The notes under the pieces: model-generated
The model's input: the letters and a program-made list of their open reading frames with translations, nothing else
What the model was told of the DNA's origin: nothing
The model's database searches: none
Position numbers and translations under genes: made by a program
NCBI RefSeq assembly: GCF_017744045.1
Contig: NZ_JAGHRD010000001.1
Strand: one strand, 5' to 3'
Length of the DNA: 64,000 nt
From: Pelagimonas sp017744045
GTDB taxonomy: Bacteria > Pseudomonadota > Alphaproteobacteria > Rhodobacterales > Rhodobacteraceae
Shown: one piece after another, positions 1 to 7,596 of the stretch
Layout of the letters: each line of letters starts with the position of its first letter
Numbering within the stretch: the stretch's first letter is position 1

Positions 1-196
1 AACTCTGCCCGCTGTTGCGGTAGATTCGTTGCTTGGGGGGGCGCAATCTTTGTGCCATCAGGACCAGCAGGCTGCCCTTATAGGCTTTGGCGCGGGGGTC
101 ATCGGGCGATTTGGCCAATAACCGCTCCGCTTTGCCAAGTGCGGCGGGAATCAAATCCCCGCCCTGCTCGATAGCGTTTCTGTAGCTTTGTTTCAT
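1..196 (-). CDS. Partial TPR-like protein, 5' end only
   Basis: The minus-strand reading frame starts at ATG 196 and runs open off the left edge, so only about 65 N-terminal residues are visible. It begins MKQSYRNAIEQGG and contains an amphipathic repeat-like stretch (KAERLLAKSPDDPRAKAYKG). That stretch resembles the repeat core of the two TPR proteins of the neighbouring operon, which carry AYLGS followed by an MAR- or TAR-type segment. It lies 22 bp downstream of the luxI stop on the same strand, so it is probably co-transcribed with luxI. Its ribosome binding site is weak (AAGAA). No signal peptide is seen in the visible part. Function is unknown; the TPR assignment is by pattern only. Confidence 0.6.
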   Translation of the reverse strand, partial: MKQSYRNAIEQGGDLIPAALGKAERLLAKSPDDPRAKAYKGSLLVLMAQRLRPPKQRIYRNSGQS

Positions 197-218
197 TTTT
201 CTTCTTATTTAACTTGGA

Positions 219-899
219 TCAGGCCGCATTGCGCATTGGGGCACCCGAATTGTCAGGCGAGACCAAACGGATTGCGGTGGCTGGCGCTCGGTACAGGGGA
301 AGATCCACGCCAAGCTTGGCGCGCATTTCTTCGAGCACGGTTTCGTTCACAGCGAAGGAGGCGCAGCAAACCGGTCGCTTGCCATAGCCATCGGCCTTGC
401 CGTGCATGTCGTATTTCAGACCAGCGCGACGGTAGACGCGGCTCATGCAAGGTTCAAAGTTGGACACCAAACGGTTGATCCCGTGGAACAGCCCCACCTC
501 GCACAGCCCCAACAAGAGCAGCGAGAACGCGCGCCCTGGATCCATGTCCGGGAAGTCGCGGGAAATAGCGTCTTCGTCCACGCACATCCGTGTACCTTCC
601 CATACGTCATGTTGTTTCAGGTCGTCGCTGAACTCATGGGTGCGTCCAAAGACATCATGCAACAGGGTCGGACCGGCGGTCGTCATGAGGCGAACACAAC
701 CATAAAGTGTTTTGCCGTCATCGCTGCACCAAACGAAGTAGCTGGCGTTCTCAGCGTCATAGGCATCGATTTCCAGATCACCGTTCACTGGAACCTCCCA
801 GTTGAGCTGGTCTGCGAACACTTTCTTGCGCAACTTAAAAACTTCCATAACAAGTTCGATTTTATTAGCAACTTCATGTGGTTGGATGGTAGTGAACAT
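219..899 (-). CDS. luxI: Acyl-homoserine-lactone synthase (LuxI family)
   Basis: This 226-residue protein should make an N-acyl-homoserine lactone from acyl-ACP and S-adenosylmethionine in the cytoplasm. The family fingerprints are visible near the N-terminus: LRKKVFADQLNWEVP supplies the conserved Arg, Phe and Trp, EIDAYDAENA the acidic pair, and GTRMCVDE the conserved Arg. Length is typical. The gene diverges from a LuxR-type receptor gene (1119-1823), the usual layout of a cognate pair. The start at 899 is preceded by AAGGGA, which sits in the loop of a perfect 10-bp hairpin whose 3' arm ends on the A of the start codon. About 50 bp upstream lies an element also found before the large biosynthetic operon. 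The acyl chain length cannot be read from sequence. Confidence 0.93.
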   Translation of the reverse strand: MFTTIQPHEVANKIELVMEVFKLRKKVFADQLNWEVPVNGDLEIDAYDAENASYFVWCSDDGKTLYGCVRLMTTAGPTLLHDVFGRTHEFSDDLKQHDVWEGTRMCVDEDAISRDFPDMDPGRAFSLLLLGLCEVGLFHGINRLVSNFEPCMSRVYRRAGLKYDMHGKADGYGKRPVCCASFAVNETVLEEMRAKLGVDLPLYRAPATAIRLVSPDNSGAPMRNAA

Positions 900-928
900 T
901 TTCTCAAGTCCCTTGCAGCTTGAGAAAA
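897..928 (-). promoter_or_regulatory. Hairpin enclosing the luxI ribosome binding site
   Basis: In the luxI leader, TTTTCTCAAG and CTTGAGAAAA (899-908 and 919-928 on the plus strand) are perfect 10-bp inverted repeats around a 10-nt loop containing AAGGGA, the presumed Shine-Dalgarno sequence. The last stem base is the A of the luxI ATG. Folding in the mRNA would place the start codon at the stem base and the binding site in the loop. It could control translation of luxI, or be a protein operator at DNA level. The repeat is observed; the role is inferred. Confidence 0.6.
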
Positions 929-950
929 ACCTACCGTCGCGCTGCTTTTA

Positions 951-996
951 CCAATATCCGCCCGCCTGATGGTACCACCTTCGCCACGCACAATTG
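951..996 (-). promoter_or_regulatory. Putative quorum-control element upstream of luxI
   Basis: Read on the minus strand this 46-bp block has CAATTG, a 14-bp spacer, GGTACC, and then a CGGATATTGG motif closer to luxI. The same block with identical internal spacing occurs at 20477-20522 upstream of the biosynthetic operon; by hand alignment 30 of 46 positions match without gaps. The two palindromes are 20 bp centre to centre, two helical turns. The GGATAT motif may be part of the -10 region. The adjacent LuxR-type protein is the obvious candidate binder, but no classic lux-box dyad is seen. Confidence 0.5.
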
Positions 997-1118
997 GGGG
1001 GGTTGCCCGCAACAAAAAATTCGAAAAAATAGTCGCCTGTAGATTGCATCTTTTGTCATGATCCTGTCGGATGTACTTGGTAACTGTACCGAGAGATTCG
1101 TTAAGGAGTGGCTGTGCC

Positions 1119-1823
1119 ATGCCATTTGACTATGAGAGCGTATTGAACGACCTGTTGCTGTCTAACAGCGTGGCGGATGCGATAGCGGTGTTACAGGGCT
1201 GTTGCGAAATTGACTTTGTCACATTCCACCTGATGAACAGCGTGTCCGTGCAGATGGACAACCCCTTTGTCAGAACCACCTATCCGCCGGAATGGGTTAC
1301 ATTCTATCTACTCAACAACCTAGTGGCGAGTGACCCAGTTTTGAAGGCGGCCACCGTCGCCAAAAAGGCGTTCCTCTGGTCCGATCTGGATCTGGCAGGC
1401 CCGGAACTTGATTTTCTGTCCAAATCCAAAGACTTCAAGATCGGACAGAGCGGGTATTCAATCCCCTACGAGGATGAGATTGGTCGGCGAAGCGTCCTGT
1501 CCCTCAACTCTCACCTCGATGACGAAGCCTTTCGTGACTTTATCGCAGTGAAAGGCGGCCAATTGCAGTTATTGGCGCATGATCTCCATATGAAAGGTGT
1601 TTCTGAGGCCTTTGCCGAAGCAGGGGATGTGCCACATCTGTCGCCGCGCGAATATGAATGTCTGAAATGGACGTCCCTTGGGAAATCCTATTCCGAGATC
1701 GCCATCATCCTTTCCTTGTCCGAACACACGGTGCGCTCTTATCTCAAGATGGCGCGGGTCAAACTGGACAGTGTGACCCTTGCTCAGGCCGTTACCAAGG
1801 CGACTCAGATGGGTTTGATCTGA
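1119..1823 (+). CDS. luxR: LuxR-family quorum-sensing transcriptional regulator
   Basis: This 234-residue receptor-regulator begins MPFDYESV. The start at 1119 was chosen because AAGGAG lies 10 bp upstream; a longer in-frame start at 1071 lacks such a site. The N-terminal autoinducer domain shows the family signature WVTFY, then DP in ASDPVLKAA, the later Trp in FLWSDL and the Gly of SGYSIPY. The C-terminal helix-turn-helix is clear (LSPREYECLKWTSLGKSY, then SEIAIILSLSEHTVRSYLKM, then ARVKL). It diverges from luxI and converges on the phosphopantetheinyl transferase gene 30 bp away. It probably senses the LuxI product and acts at the shared upstream element; that link is inference. Confidence 0.93.
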   Translation: MPFDYESVLNDLLLSNSVADAIAVLQGCCEIDFVTFHLMNSVSVQMDNPFVRTTYPPEWVTFYLLNNLVASDPVLKAATVAKKAFLWSDLDLAGPELDFLSKSKDFKIGQSGYSIPYEDEIGRRSVLSLNSHLDDEAFRDFIAVKGGQLQLLAHDLHMKGVSEAFAEAGDVPHLSPREYECLKWTSLGKSYSEIAIILSLSEHTVRSYLKMARVKLDSVTLAQAVTKATQMGLI

Positions 1824-1852
1824 GCCAATCTCATCTGCGGCGGCGATCCGGC

Positions 1853-2575
1853 CTAGACATGACGCAAGCTTAGTGGCCCGGCCTCTGGACCGCTCAGGCA
1901 AACGGAGGCCGAAACGCCAACGCCCATGCGAAAGTCAAGAAAGTGGCACGGAATGGGGGCTGCGCCTGGGTCCATGGCGATCTTGAACAGTTTCTGCATA
2001 CCGTATCCCAACCCCTCACCCTGCATTTTGCCATAGGCCTCCATACGCGTCCAAAGCTCTTGCGGTATGAAATGCGTTTTCGCGCGGCGGGCCTGACGGC
2101 TGCCAAAGAGCTTGTCAAAACTGTCGGCCTGTTTGGGGCTGAAGCGTTCGATATCCAACCCAACGCGGCGCCCTGCGGTAATGCAGACCGCAAAGCCAAA
2201 CGCCCCGTAACTTATGGAAAAATCCAACGCTTCGCGCGGTACGCCATAGCGCGGATGCAAACCTGGTCGCCCTTCGCTGTCATTGACCAGCTCGATCTCG
2301 GGCCCAGGCATATTCAGAACCGCCCCCAACATCTGGCGCAACTCGACCCGCGCGGCCAGGGCCCGGTGGGTTTTGTCAGGCCGCGGAGACCGCTCGAGCC
2401 TTTGCCTGTCCCGTTTGGTCAATTGATCCAGCATATGAGACGGCAGCCGGTAATTCGACAGCAAGCGCTGCATATGCAGCTGGGCTGGGCCGCCCGGCCA
2501 GTTCAGCCTTTTGCGCTGCTGCTCGCGGATGGAAAGGACTTTGGTTCCGGCGGTCGGTGTCGCAATCAGGGTCAT
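1853..2575 (-). CDS. Sfp-type 4'-phosphopantetheinyl transferase
   Basis: This 240-residue enzyme should load the coenzyme A phosphopantetheine arm onto the two acyl carrier proteins of the operon. The Sfp-type magnesium and catalytic motifs are visible: GLDIERF around residue 145, and WTRMEAYGK, a variant of the usual W..KEA..K in which the first Lys is Met while the Glu and last Lys remain. It is the last gene of the minus-strand operon and starts 2 bp after the beta-barrel gene stop. Its presence suggests the carrier proteins may not rely on the housekeeping AcpS. The first-Lys substitution is unusual, but function is still likely. Confidence 0.85.
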   Translation of the reverse strand: MTLIATPTAGTKVLSIREQQRKRLNWPGGPAQLHMQRLLSNYRLPSHMLDQLTKRDRQRLERSPRPDKTHRALAARVELRQMLGAVLNMPGPEIELVNDSEGRPGLHPRYGVPREALDFSISYGAFGFAVCITAGRRVGLDIERFSPKQADSFDKLFGSRQARRAKTHFIPQELWTRMEAYGKMQGEGLGYGMQKLFKIAMDPGAAPIPCHFLDFRMGVGVSASVCLSGPEAGPLSLRHV

Positions 2576-2577
2576 GG

Positions 2578-3828
2578 TCAGAACTTCATTGTTGTATAGA
2601 TGGCAAGGGCATCACCCTCGGGACGCAGGGTGAACTCGGTGTTCTCCCCGCCATATTTATGTGTGGCCGACAGGCCGAGCGTCGCTTGTTCACCCAATGG
2701 CATTTCCAAGCGCAGCCCCAAACTGCCAGAGCCGTCATCCAATCCATGCAGAACCGTCAATTCGCCGCTAACAGGTTTGCCAAAAAGGGAGTCATGACTG
2801 ACCCGTAGAAATCCGTAATTCTGCCGCAGCGTGTAATGGTTCAACAAACCGTTGAGCTGGTTCAAAGATTGGCCATGCACGGCGGATTGGGTTGGGGTGA
2901 TCGTGTCTAGGGCGCTGACGATCCGGTCCCATTCGCTGTCCGAATACCCTCCGGCATCACGGGTATATTCCGCATTCAAAGACACGCCATTTTCGAAGGT
3001 GTAGCCAAACCCCAAGGTAACAAATGGATGGACCTTGTCGGTGTCCCGCGTTTCCAGCATCAAATGCCCCAGGGGAGACGTGCCCGAAATAGCCTGTTTT
3101 TCGCGCCCCTTACGGAACGTGGCATCCATATAGATGACCGATGCATCGCCAAGTCCCCAGCTGAACGACAGTGCTGCACCCGGCCGATTGCCATCTATCA
3201 ACGCCACAGAATAATCGCCCGCCCCGCCCGCCATCAGGCCGGAAAAGCGCAACATGGCAAAGTCTTCTTCGACGCCCAGCCGCGGATCTTCGCGATCCGG
3301 GGCGTAAATCAGGGACAGGCTGGATCCGTTGTCAAACAACAGATCCGCACCGATCATCTCGGTTCCTTCGACGTCGCTTCGGGCCTGACCAGACGGGAAA
3401 ATCCTGTTTTCCGCCAGGGGATCGTGCAGAATGTCTGCCGGGTTCAGCCCATAGGCCTGCCCGTATGACAAAATGCGACGCCCGCCGAACACAAACAGTG
3501 ATTCACCTAATAGCAACTCGGCAAAAGCTTCATCCGTAAAGGTCTCAACTTGTCCGTCGCGTGCCTCGGCGCGAAACTGCGCGGCCAGGCTTAACCGCCC
3601 ATAGCTCAGCTTTGCGCCCATCACACCTGACAACCCGGCCAGCGCATCCTGATAGCCCGAGGCATCGGGATCTGGCACAAGGTCAGTTGCGTCCAAACTT
3701 ACGCGTTTGCCATACAGGCTGACCCGCCCCGTCAGATCAAATTCGAGATCCGTAGCCCAGGCTGGGCCTGTGGCAAGCAAGGCCAGACTCGCCGTCAAAG
3801 CTGTTGCTGACTGTCGAAACATCGTCAT
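2578..3828 (-). CDS. Outer-membrane beta-barrel protein of the biosynthetic operon
   Basis: The 416-residue product begins with a signal peptide (hydrophobic stretch ending near GPAWA) and then shows alternating polar and hydrophobic strands rich in Gly, Tyr and Asp. It ends in a C-terminal phenylalanine (AIYTTMKF), the usual signature for BAM-assembled outer-membrane barrels. I recognise no specific porin family. The start has a good GGAGAG site. It sits between the LolA-like carrier gene and the phosphopantetheinyl transferase gene, so it may accept or anchor the pathway product at the outer membrane; that role is inferred from position. Confidence 0.75.
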   Translation of the reverse strand: MTMFRQSATALTASLALLATGPAWATDLEFDLTGRVSLYGKRVSLDATDLVPDPDASGYQDALAGLSGVMGAKLSYGRLSLAAQFRAEARDGQVETFTDEAFAELLLGESLFVFGGRRILSYGQAYGLNPADILHDPLAENRIFPSGQARSDVEGTEMIGADLLFDNGSSLSLIYAPDREDPRLGVEEDFAMLRFSGLMAGGAGDYSVALIDGNRPGAALSFSWGLGDASVIYMDATFRKGREKQAISGTSPLGHLMLETRDTDKVHPFVTLGFGYTFENGVSLNAEYTRDAGGYSDSEWDRIVSALDTITPTQSAVHGQSLNQLNGLLNHYTLRQNYGFLRVSHDSLFGKPVSGELTVLHGLDDGSGSLGLRLEMPLGEQATLGLSATHKYGGENTEFTLRPEGDALAIYTTMKF

Positions 3829-3877
3829 GTCTACTCTCCGAAATTGGGTCGTTGGGGCGGGGTCGTGTAGCGGTGGG

Positions 3878-4588
3878 TTACAGGCGGTTCAGGTTGTTGG
3901 GCTGATACCAGGCGGCCGGGGTCTTGGCCTTTTTGAAGCTGCTATAGGTCATGGTGGTCACCTTGCCGCCTTCGAGGTGATCAACCACCTTGAGCTGGGT
4001 AGGACGGCTGGCCCCCAACACGGACTTGTAGCCACCAAAATGCATCGTCTTCAGTTTGCGACCACCGCCCGCATAAAACACCGCCTGTTTGGGCGCGCCG
4101 GAGCTGGCCACAGTCAGATCAATCCGGGCATAGGCTGCGGATTTGGTCTTGGGGGCCAGTTGCAACACGATGGCATTGCCGCTGCCGGATGTGCTGACAA
4201 CCTTGTAATCACTGGAATAAACCGTGCGCGCAACGTCAGCGGAGGACACACCGCCCAGCACGCGCTGTTGTGGTGAAATGCGCAGGGCGCGGCGGGTTCC
4301 GGGAACAAAGACCCACATATTCTTGTCGACAAACAGAATGGAGCGACCAGCCATTTTGGTCGGTTTGGTGTAGCGAACAAGCCCCTTGGTGGAATTTTGC
4401 ACCGACACTTCCAGTTTCTCAGTCTTACCGCCGGAATTCAGTGTCAAATCGAAGGTGAAATTCGCTCCGGGTGCGCGGATATCATCCACTTTGCGCAGCA
4501 GGGCGGCCCCATCTGCAGCCCAGGCACCAGCGGCGGCAACAGACATGGAAAGAGCGATGAGGGCGGGTTTGATGATGGATTTCAGCAT
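3878..4588 (-). CDS. LolA-like outer-membrane lipid or lipoprotein carrier
   Basis: The 236-residue periplasmic protein has a classic signal peptide ending in AGAWA (about residue 24) followed by a fold resembling the 'outer membrane lipoprotein-sorting protein' family (LolA-like). Visible landmarks are the early ALLRKVDDIRAPGANF segment, the MAGRSILFVDKNMWVFVPGTR stretch in two parts, and the late SYSSFKK-like end. Such proteins often accompany non-canonical LolCDE-type exporters and ferry a hydrophobic cargo across the periplasm. It overlaps the permease stop by 7 bp. Aryl polyene clusters also carry a LolA-like gene, which fits a lipid cargo; the cargo itself is not known. Confidence 0.8.
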   Translation of the reverse strand: MLKSIIKPALIALSMSVAAAGAWAADGAALLRKVDDIRAPGANFTFDLTLNSGGKTEKLEVSVQNSTKGLVRYTKPTKMAGRSILFVDKNMWVFVPGTRRALRISPQQRVLGGVSSADVARTVYSSDYKVVSTSGSGNAIVLQLAPKTKSAAYARIDLTVASSGAPKQAVFYAGGGRKLKTMHFGGYKSVLGASRPTQLKVVDHLEGGKVTTMTYSSFKKAKTPAAWYQPNNLNRL

Positions 4589-5811
4589 GGTTTTTGCAAA
4601 GCCTCTACAATATTGACACGGGACGCAGCCCAGGCAGGGTAAATGGAAGACACCAGCGCAGCAGCGACCGAGACGACAAAGCCTTTTGCCAGCACGGCGG
4701 GTGTCATGAGGAAGAAGGCCTGATAGCCTTGCGACATGGAGGGCGGAGGCGGCATAGGAATGCCCCCGATCATCTCAATCCCCCAGGAAATGAGCAGTGA
4801 CAGGATCACCCCGACCGTGCCGCCCAGCAGCCCGATGAAAAGACCCTCATTCAGGAACATCTGCATGGTGGTGCCTTGGGTGGCTCCGATGGCGCGCAGC
4901 GCGCCGCTTTCGCCCATGCGTTCAAAGACAGCCATGGTCATGGTGTTCGCGACCGAGAACATCACAACCACCGCGACGATGCCGGAAAAGATGCGGAACA
5001 GCCCGTTATAGAGTGACACAACCGCCTCATAAAATCCGGCCAGCTCGTCCCATTGGCGGGTTTCATAGGCTTCGGGCAGCGCGGCAATCGTGTCCTCGAT
5101 CTCTGGGCGCAGAGCCGGCAGATCAGCGGTGTTGTTCAGCATCACCACGACCCGTTCCACGGCTGTGGTATCCATGACGGTTTGCACCAGATCGCTGGGC
5201 ACTTTGGCAAAGACACTGTCATATTCGGTCGATCCGGTGCGCACGATGCCCACGATCTCAAAATCAACCGCGTTCAACATGCCGTCCAGTGAGGTCGTCA
5301 TCACAGTGACCCAATCGCCGATCTCGGCCCCCAGCCCTTTGGCCAATTCGTCGCCAATCACACCGACCTGCGTATCACCAGGCAGCAGATTGCGCCCTTT
5401 GACGACGATCTCGAAATCGGCAAAGTCCATTTCACGCAACGGGTCGACACCCGTGACCGACATATTGACCGAGGCCTGCCCAGTTGTGCCAATCCCCGAG
5501 AAACTGACACGATGGGTGACGGTTGAAACACCTTCGATGCCTTCCAATGCCTGTTCCAAGGCGTCGACTTCGTGGATCATGACTGAGGCCGGGTCGGAAA
5601 CGTGTTTCTCCCAATAGCCCTCGGCATAGATCTGCATATGACCCAGCTGAGTCCGGATGGTGGTTTCGCGCAGGCCTTCAAAGGTAAAGTTGATAAAGGC
5701 TCCAAAGCAGGTCAGCGCACAGCAACCCACTGCAATCGACAGGATTGTGATGGTTGAGCGGCGCGCATTGCGAAAGATGTTCAGCGCCGCGATGTAGAAC
5801 AGATCAAGCAT
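4582..5811 (-). CDS. LolC/FtsX-type ABC transporter permease
   Basis: This 409-residue inner-membrane protein has one N-terminal membrane segment (TITILSIAVGCCALTCFG), a large periplasmic MacB-like domain, and three C-terminal segments (around GIVAVVVMFSVANTMTM, GLLGGTVGVILSLLISWG and FVVSVAAALVSSIYPAWAAS). That is the FtsX/LolCE topology. The AVFERMGESGALRAIGAT segment is the typical coupling region. It overlaps the ATPase gene by 8 bp and the LolA-like gene by 7 bp, so the three form one translation-coupled export unit. Only one permease is present, so a homodimer is expected. Confidence 0.9.
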   Translation of the reverse strand: MLDLFYIAALNIFRNARRSTITILSIAVGCCALTCFGAFINFTFEGLRETTIRTQLGHMQIYAEGYWEKHVSDPASVMIHEVDALEQALEGIEGVSTVTHRVSFSGIGTTGQASVNMSVTGVDPLREMDFADFEIVVKGRNLLPGDTQVGVIGDELAKGLGAEIGDWVTVMTTSLDGMLNAVDFEIVGIVRTGSTEYDSVFAKVPSDLVQTVMDTTAVERVVVMLNNTADLPALRPEIEDTIAALPEAYETRQWDELAGFYEAVVSLYNGLFRIFSGIVAVVVMFSVANTMTMAVFERMGESGALRAIGATQGTTMQMFLNEGLFIGLLGGTVGVILSLLISWGIEMIGGIPMPPPPSMSQGYQAFFLMTPAVLAKGFVVSVAAALVSSIYPAWAASRVNIVEALQKPC

Positions 5812-6514
5812 GTCGGGCCACCTCGTTCAGGGTTGGAACCACCTGCATGTGCAACTTGCCTTCGCTCAGGGTGATGATTTGGCGCGCATGTTCGACCACC
5901 AGATTGTCATGCGTGGCGCAGAGAAAGCTGACCCCGTGATGGGCGTTTAGATCGCTCATCAGATCCAACACCCCTTGGGCCGTTTTGCGATCCAGATTGG
6001 CGGTGGGTTCGTCGGCAAGAATGATGCGCGGGTTGCAGACCAAAGCACGCGCAATGGCGACACGCTGACGCTGACCGCCAGACAATTTGCCCGGCAGTTT
6101 GTTGGCATGATCAGACAGGCCGACCAAAGCCAGCTTTTCGCGCGCAATCTCCATACGCTCGCGCCGTTTCACCCCTTGGAAATAGAGCGGCCAGGCGACG
6201 TTTTCCGCCGCTGTCAGAACCGGCAACAGGTGAAAGCTTTGGAAAACAAAGCCAATGGTTTCATTGCGAAATTTCGCCAGCTGCTTTTCGTTCAGCGTGG
6301 CAATATCTGTGCCCGCAATGGTGATCGTGCCGCTATCGGGGCGATCCAGCGCGCCGATCATGTTCAACAGCGTGGATTTACCCGACCCGGATGGGCCGCA
6401 AATTACGGCAAATGCGCTGTCAGGGATTTCCAGATCGGCCTGATCCAGCACCGTCAGCGAAAAGGCTTCGCTGGCATAGGTGCGGCAGACCGATCTGAGC
6501 GAGATCTGACCCAT
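5804..6514 (-). CDS. LolD-type ABC transporter ATPase
   Basis: The 236-residue nucleotide-binding subunit shows Walker A (GPSGSGKST), the Q-loop in FVFQSFHLLP, the signature LSGGQRQRVAIARAL, Walker B (IILADEPTANLD) and the switch His (CATHD). It belongs to the MacB/LolD group that energises FtsX-type permeases. I chose the start at 6514 (MGQISLRS), which lies 2 bp after the TPR gene stop; the longer in-frame start at 6562 would overlap that gene. With the permease and LolA-like protein it should extract a hydrophobic molecule from the inner membrane. Confidence 0.92.
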   Translation of the reverse strand: MGQISLRSVCRTYASEAFSLTVLDQADLEIPDSAFAVICGPSGSGKSTLLNMIGALDRPDSGTITIAGTDIATLNEKQLAKFRNETIGFVFQSFHLLPVLTAAENVAWPLYFQGVKRRERMEIAREKLALVGLSDHANKLPGKLSGGQRQRVAIARALVCNPRIILADEPTANLDRKTAQGVLDLMSDLNAHHGVSFLCATHDNLVVEHARQIITLSEGKLHMQVVPTLNEVARHA

Positions 6515-6516
6515 GA

Positions 6517-7110
6517 TCAAGACCCCGCCAATTTGCGCGCAGCGGCAGCTTTGCCAACCCAATCGCCCTGATCCGCAGCTTGGTCAGCCAGCATGTCGTA
6601 GATGCCGACCATATGCGGGGCCATGCTCGGGGCTTGCGCAGCGCTAAAGATCTTGTCCAGCGCCAGCCCATCCTCAATCGCAGTCTCGCTGCGACCAAAC
6701 ATGGCGGGCAGATTTCCGGCAACGCTGGCGCGGATCAACCGCACTGTAAAGTCATCCGGGGCCATGTTGACGGCCTGATCCAGAAAGCGCAGCCCACGAT
6801 TGGTAAAGCGCACCTTGTCAGTGACAGACCGGCTGTCGCGCGCCGTAATAGCATAGCTCGAGCCCAGATAGGCGACCGCCATGGCATTGCCTGGCTCGGC
6901 CTTCATCAGATCAAGGAAAGCGGCAACCGCCTGTTCAGTGGCCGCCTTATCCCCGGCGCGGCCCGCATCATGCAGGGCAATCGCGCTTTCCAATGCGGTT
7001 TGCGCCGCGATGACCGGAGTGGCCGGGAGCACCGCCATAGCCACCACCGGCCCATAGGCGGCAAAGGAGGCGAGGCAAAGCGCGCGGGAAAATGTGCTAA
7101 TCTTGCTCAT
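6517..7110 (-). CDS. Periplasmic TPR-like protein
   Basis: The 197-residue product has an N-terminal signal-like segment (ALCLASFAAYGPVVAMAVLPA, in two halves) and a helical repeat region with TPR character (AFLDLMKAEPGNAMAVAYLG). It resembles the lipoprotein at 10909-11640 and the partial protein at 1-196, so the locus has three related repeat proteins. It sits between the exporter genes and the dehydratase gene, with 1 bp to the latter. A scaffold or chaperone role at the inner membrane is plausible but not shown. Confidence 0.65.
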   Translation of the reverse strand: MSKISTFSRALCLASFAAYGPVVAMAVLPATPVIAAQTALESAIALHDAGRAGDKAATEQAVAAFLDLMKAEPGNAMAVAYLGSSYAITARDSRSVTDKVRFTNRGLRFLDQAVNMAPDDFTVRLIRASVAGNLPAMFGRSETAIEDGLALDKIFSAAQAPSMAPHMVGIYDMLADQAADQGDWVGKAAAARKLAGS

Positions 7111-7111
7111 A

Positions 7112-7579
7112 TCAGTCTTCCTTGGGGGCTGTGGCCAGGTTCATGTCGCCAGAGGCGACTTGGCCGTTTTCAGTGGAAATGCGGGCTTTGACCTTGGTCA
7201 TCTGGCCCATGCGTTTGACCAGACGCACCTCGATGCGCAGCTGATCGCCCGGTTGCACGGTGCCGGAAAACTTCATGTTGAAGCCGACACAAAAGAACCG
7301 GGTGTTCGACGCATCCGGCGCATCGCCGGTTTCGTCACCGGTTGGTCCCATAAAGGCCGAGGCCTGGAGCGCTGCTTCGGTGATCAGTGCACCGGGCATA
7401 ATTGGGTAATCGGGGAAATGGCCCTGAAAGTAGGGCTCATTGATCGAGACATTCTTGACCGCCACCGCATAGCCCGGCCCGCTTTCATCGACCTTGTCGA
7501 TCATCAGGAGCGGGTAGCGGTGCGGCAGACGGGCCATGATGGCCTGAATGTCATAGGAGGTGGTTGCCATGTCTTTCAT
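7112..7579 (-). CDS. FabZ-like 3-hydroxyacyl-ACP dehydratase
   Basis: This 155-residue hotdog-fold enzyme should dehydrate 3-hydroxyacyl-ACP in the chain-building cycle. The FabZ motifs are clear: LPHRYPLLMIDKV at the start and YFQGHFPDYPIMPGALITEA, which holds the catalytic His and the following conserved Pro-Gly. An AAGGA site lies 9 bp before ATG 7579; a second in-frame Met at 7567 is possible. It lies between the TPR gene and a ketosynthase gene. With the double-hotdog protein at the operon head, two dehydratases are available, which would suit a polyene chain. Confidence 0.88.
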   Translation of the reverse strand: MKDMATTSYDIQAIMARLPHRYPLLMIDKVDESGPGYAVAVKNVSINEPYFQGHFPDYPIMPGALITEAALQASAFMGPTGDETGDAPDASNTRFFCVGFNMKFSGTVQPGDQLRIEVRLVKRMGQMTKVKARISTENGQVASGDMNLATAPKED

Positions 7580-7596
7580 GTCATCAAGTCCTTGTG

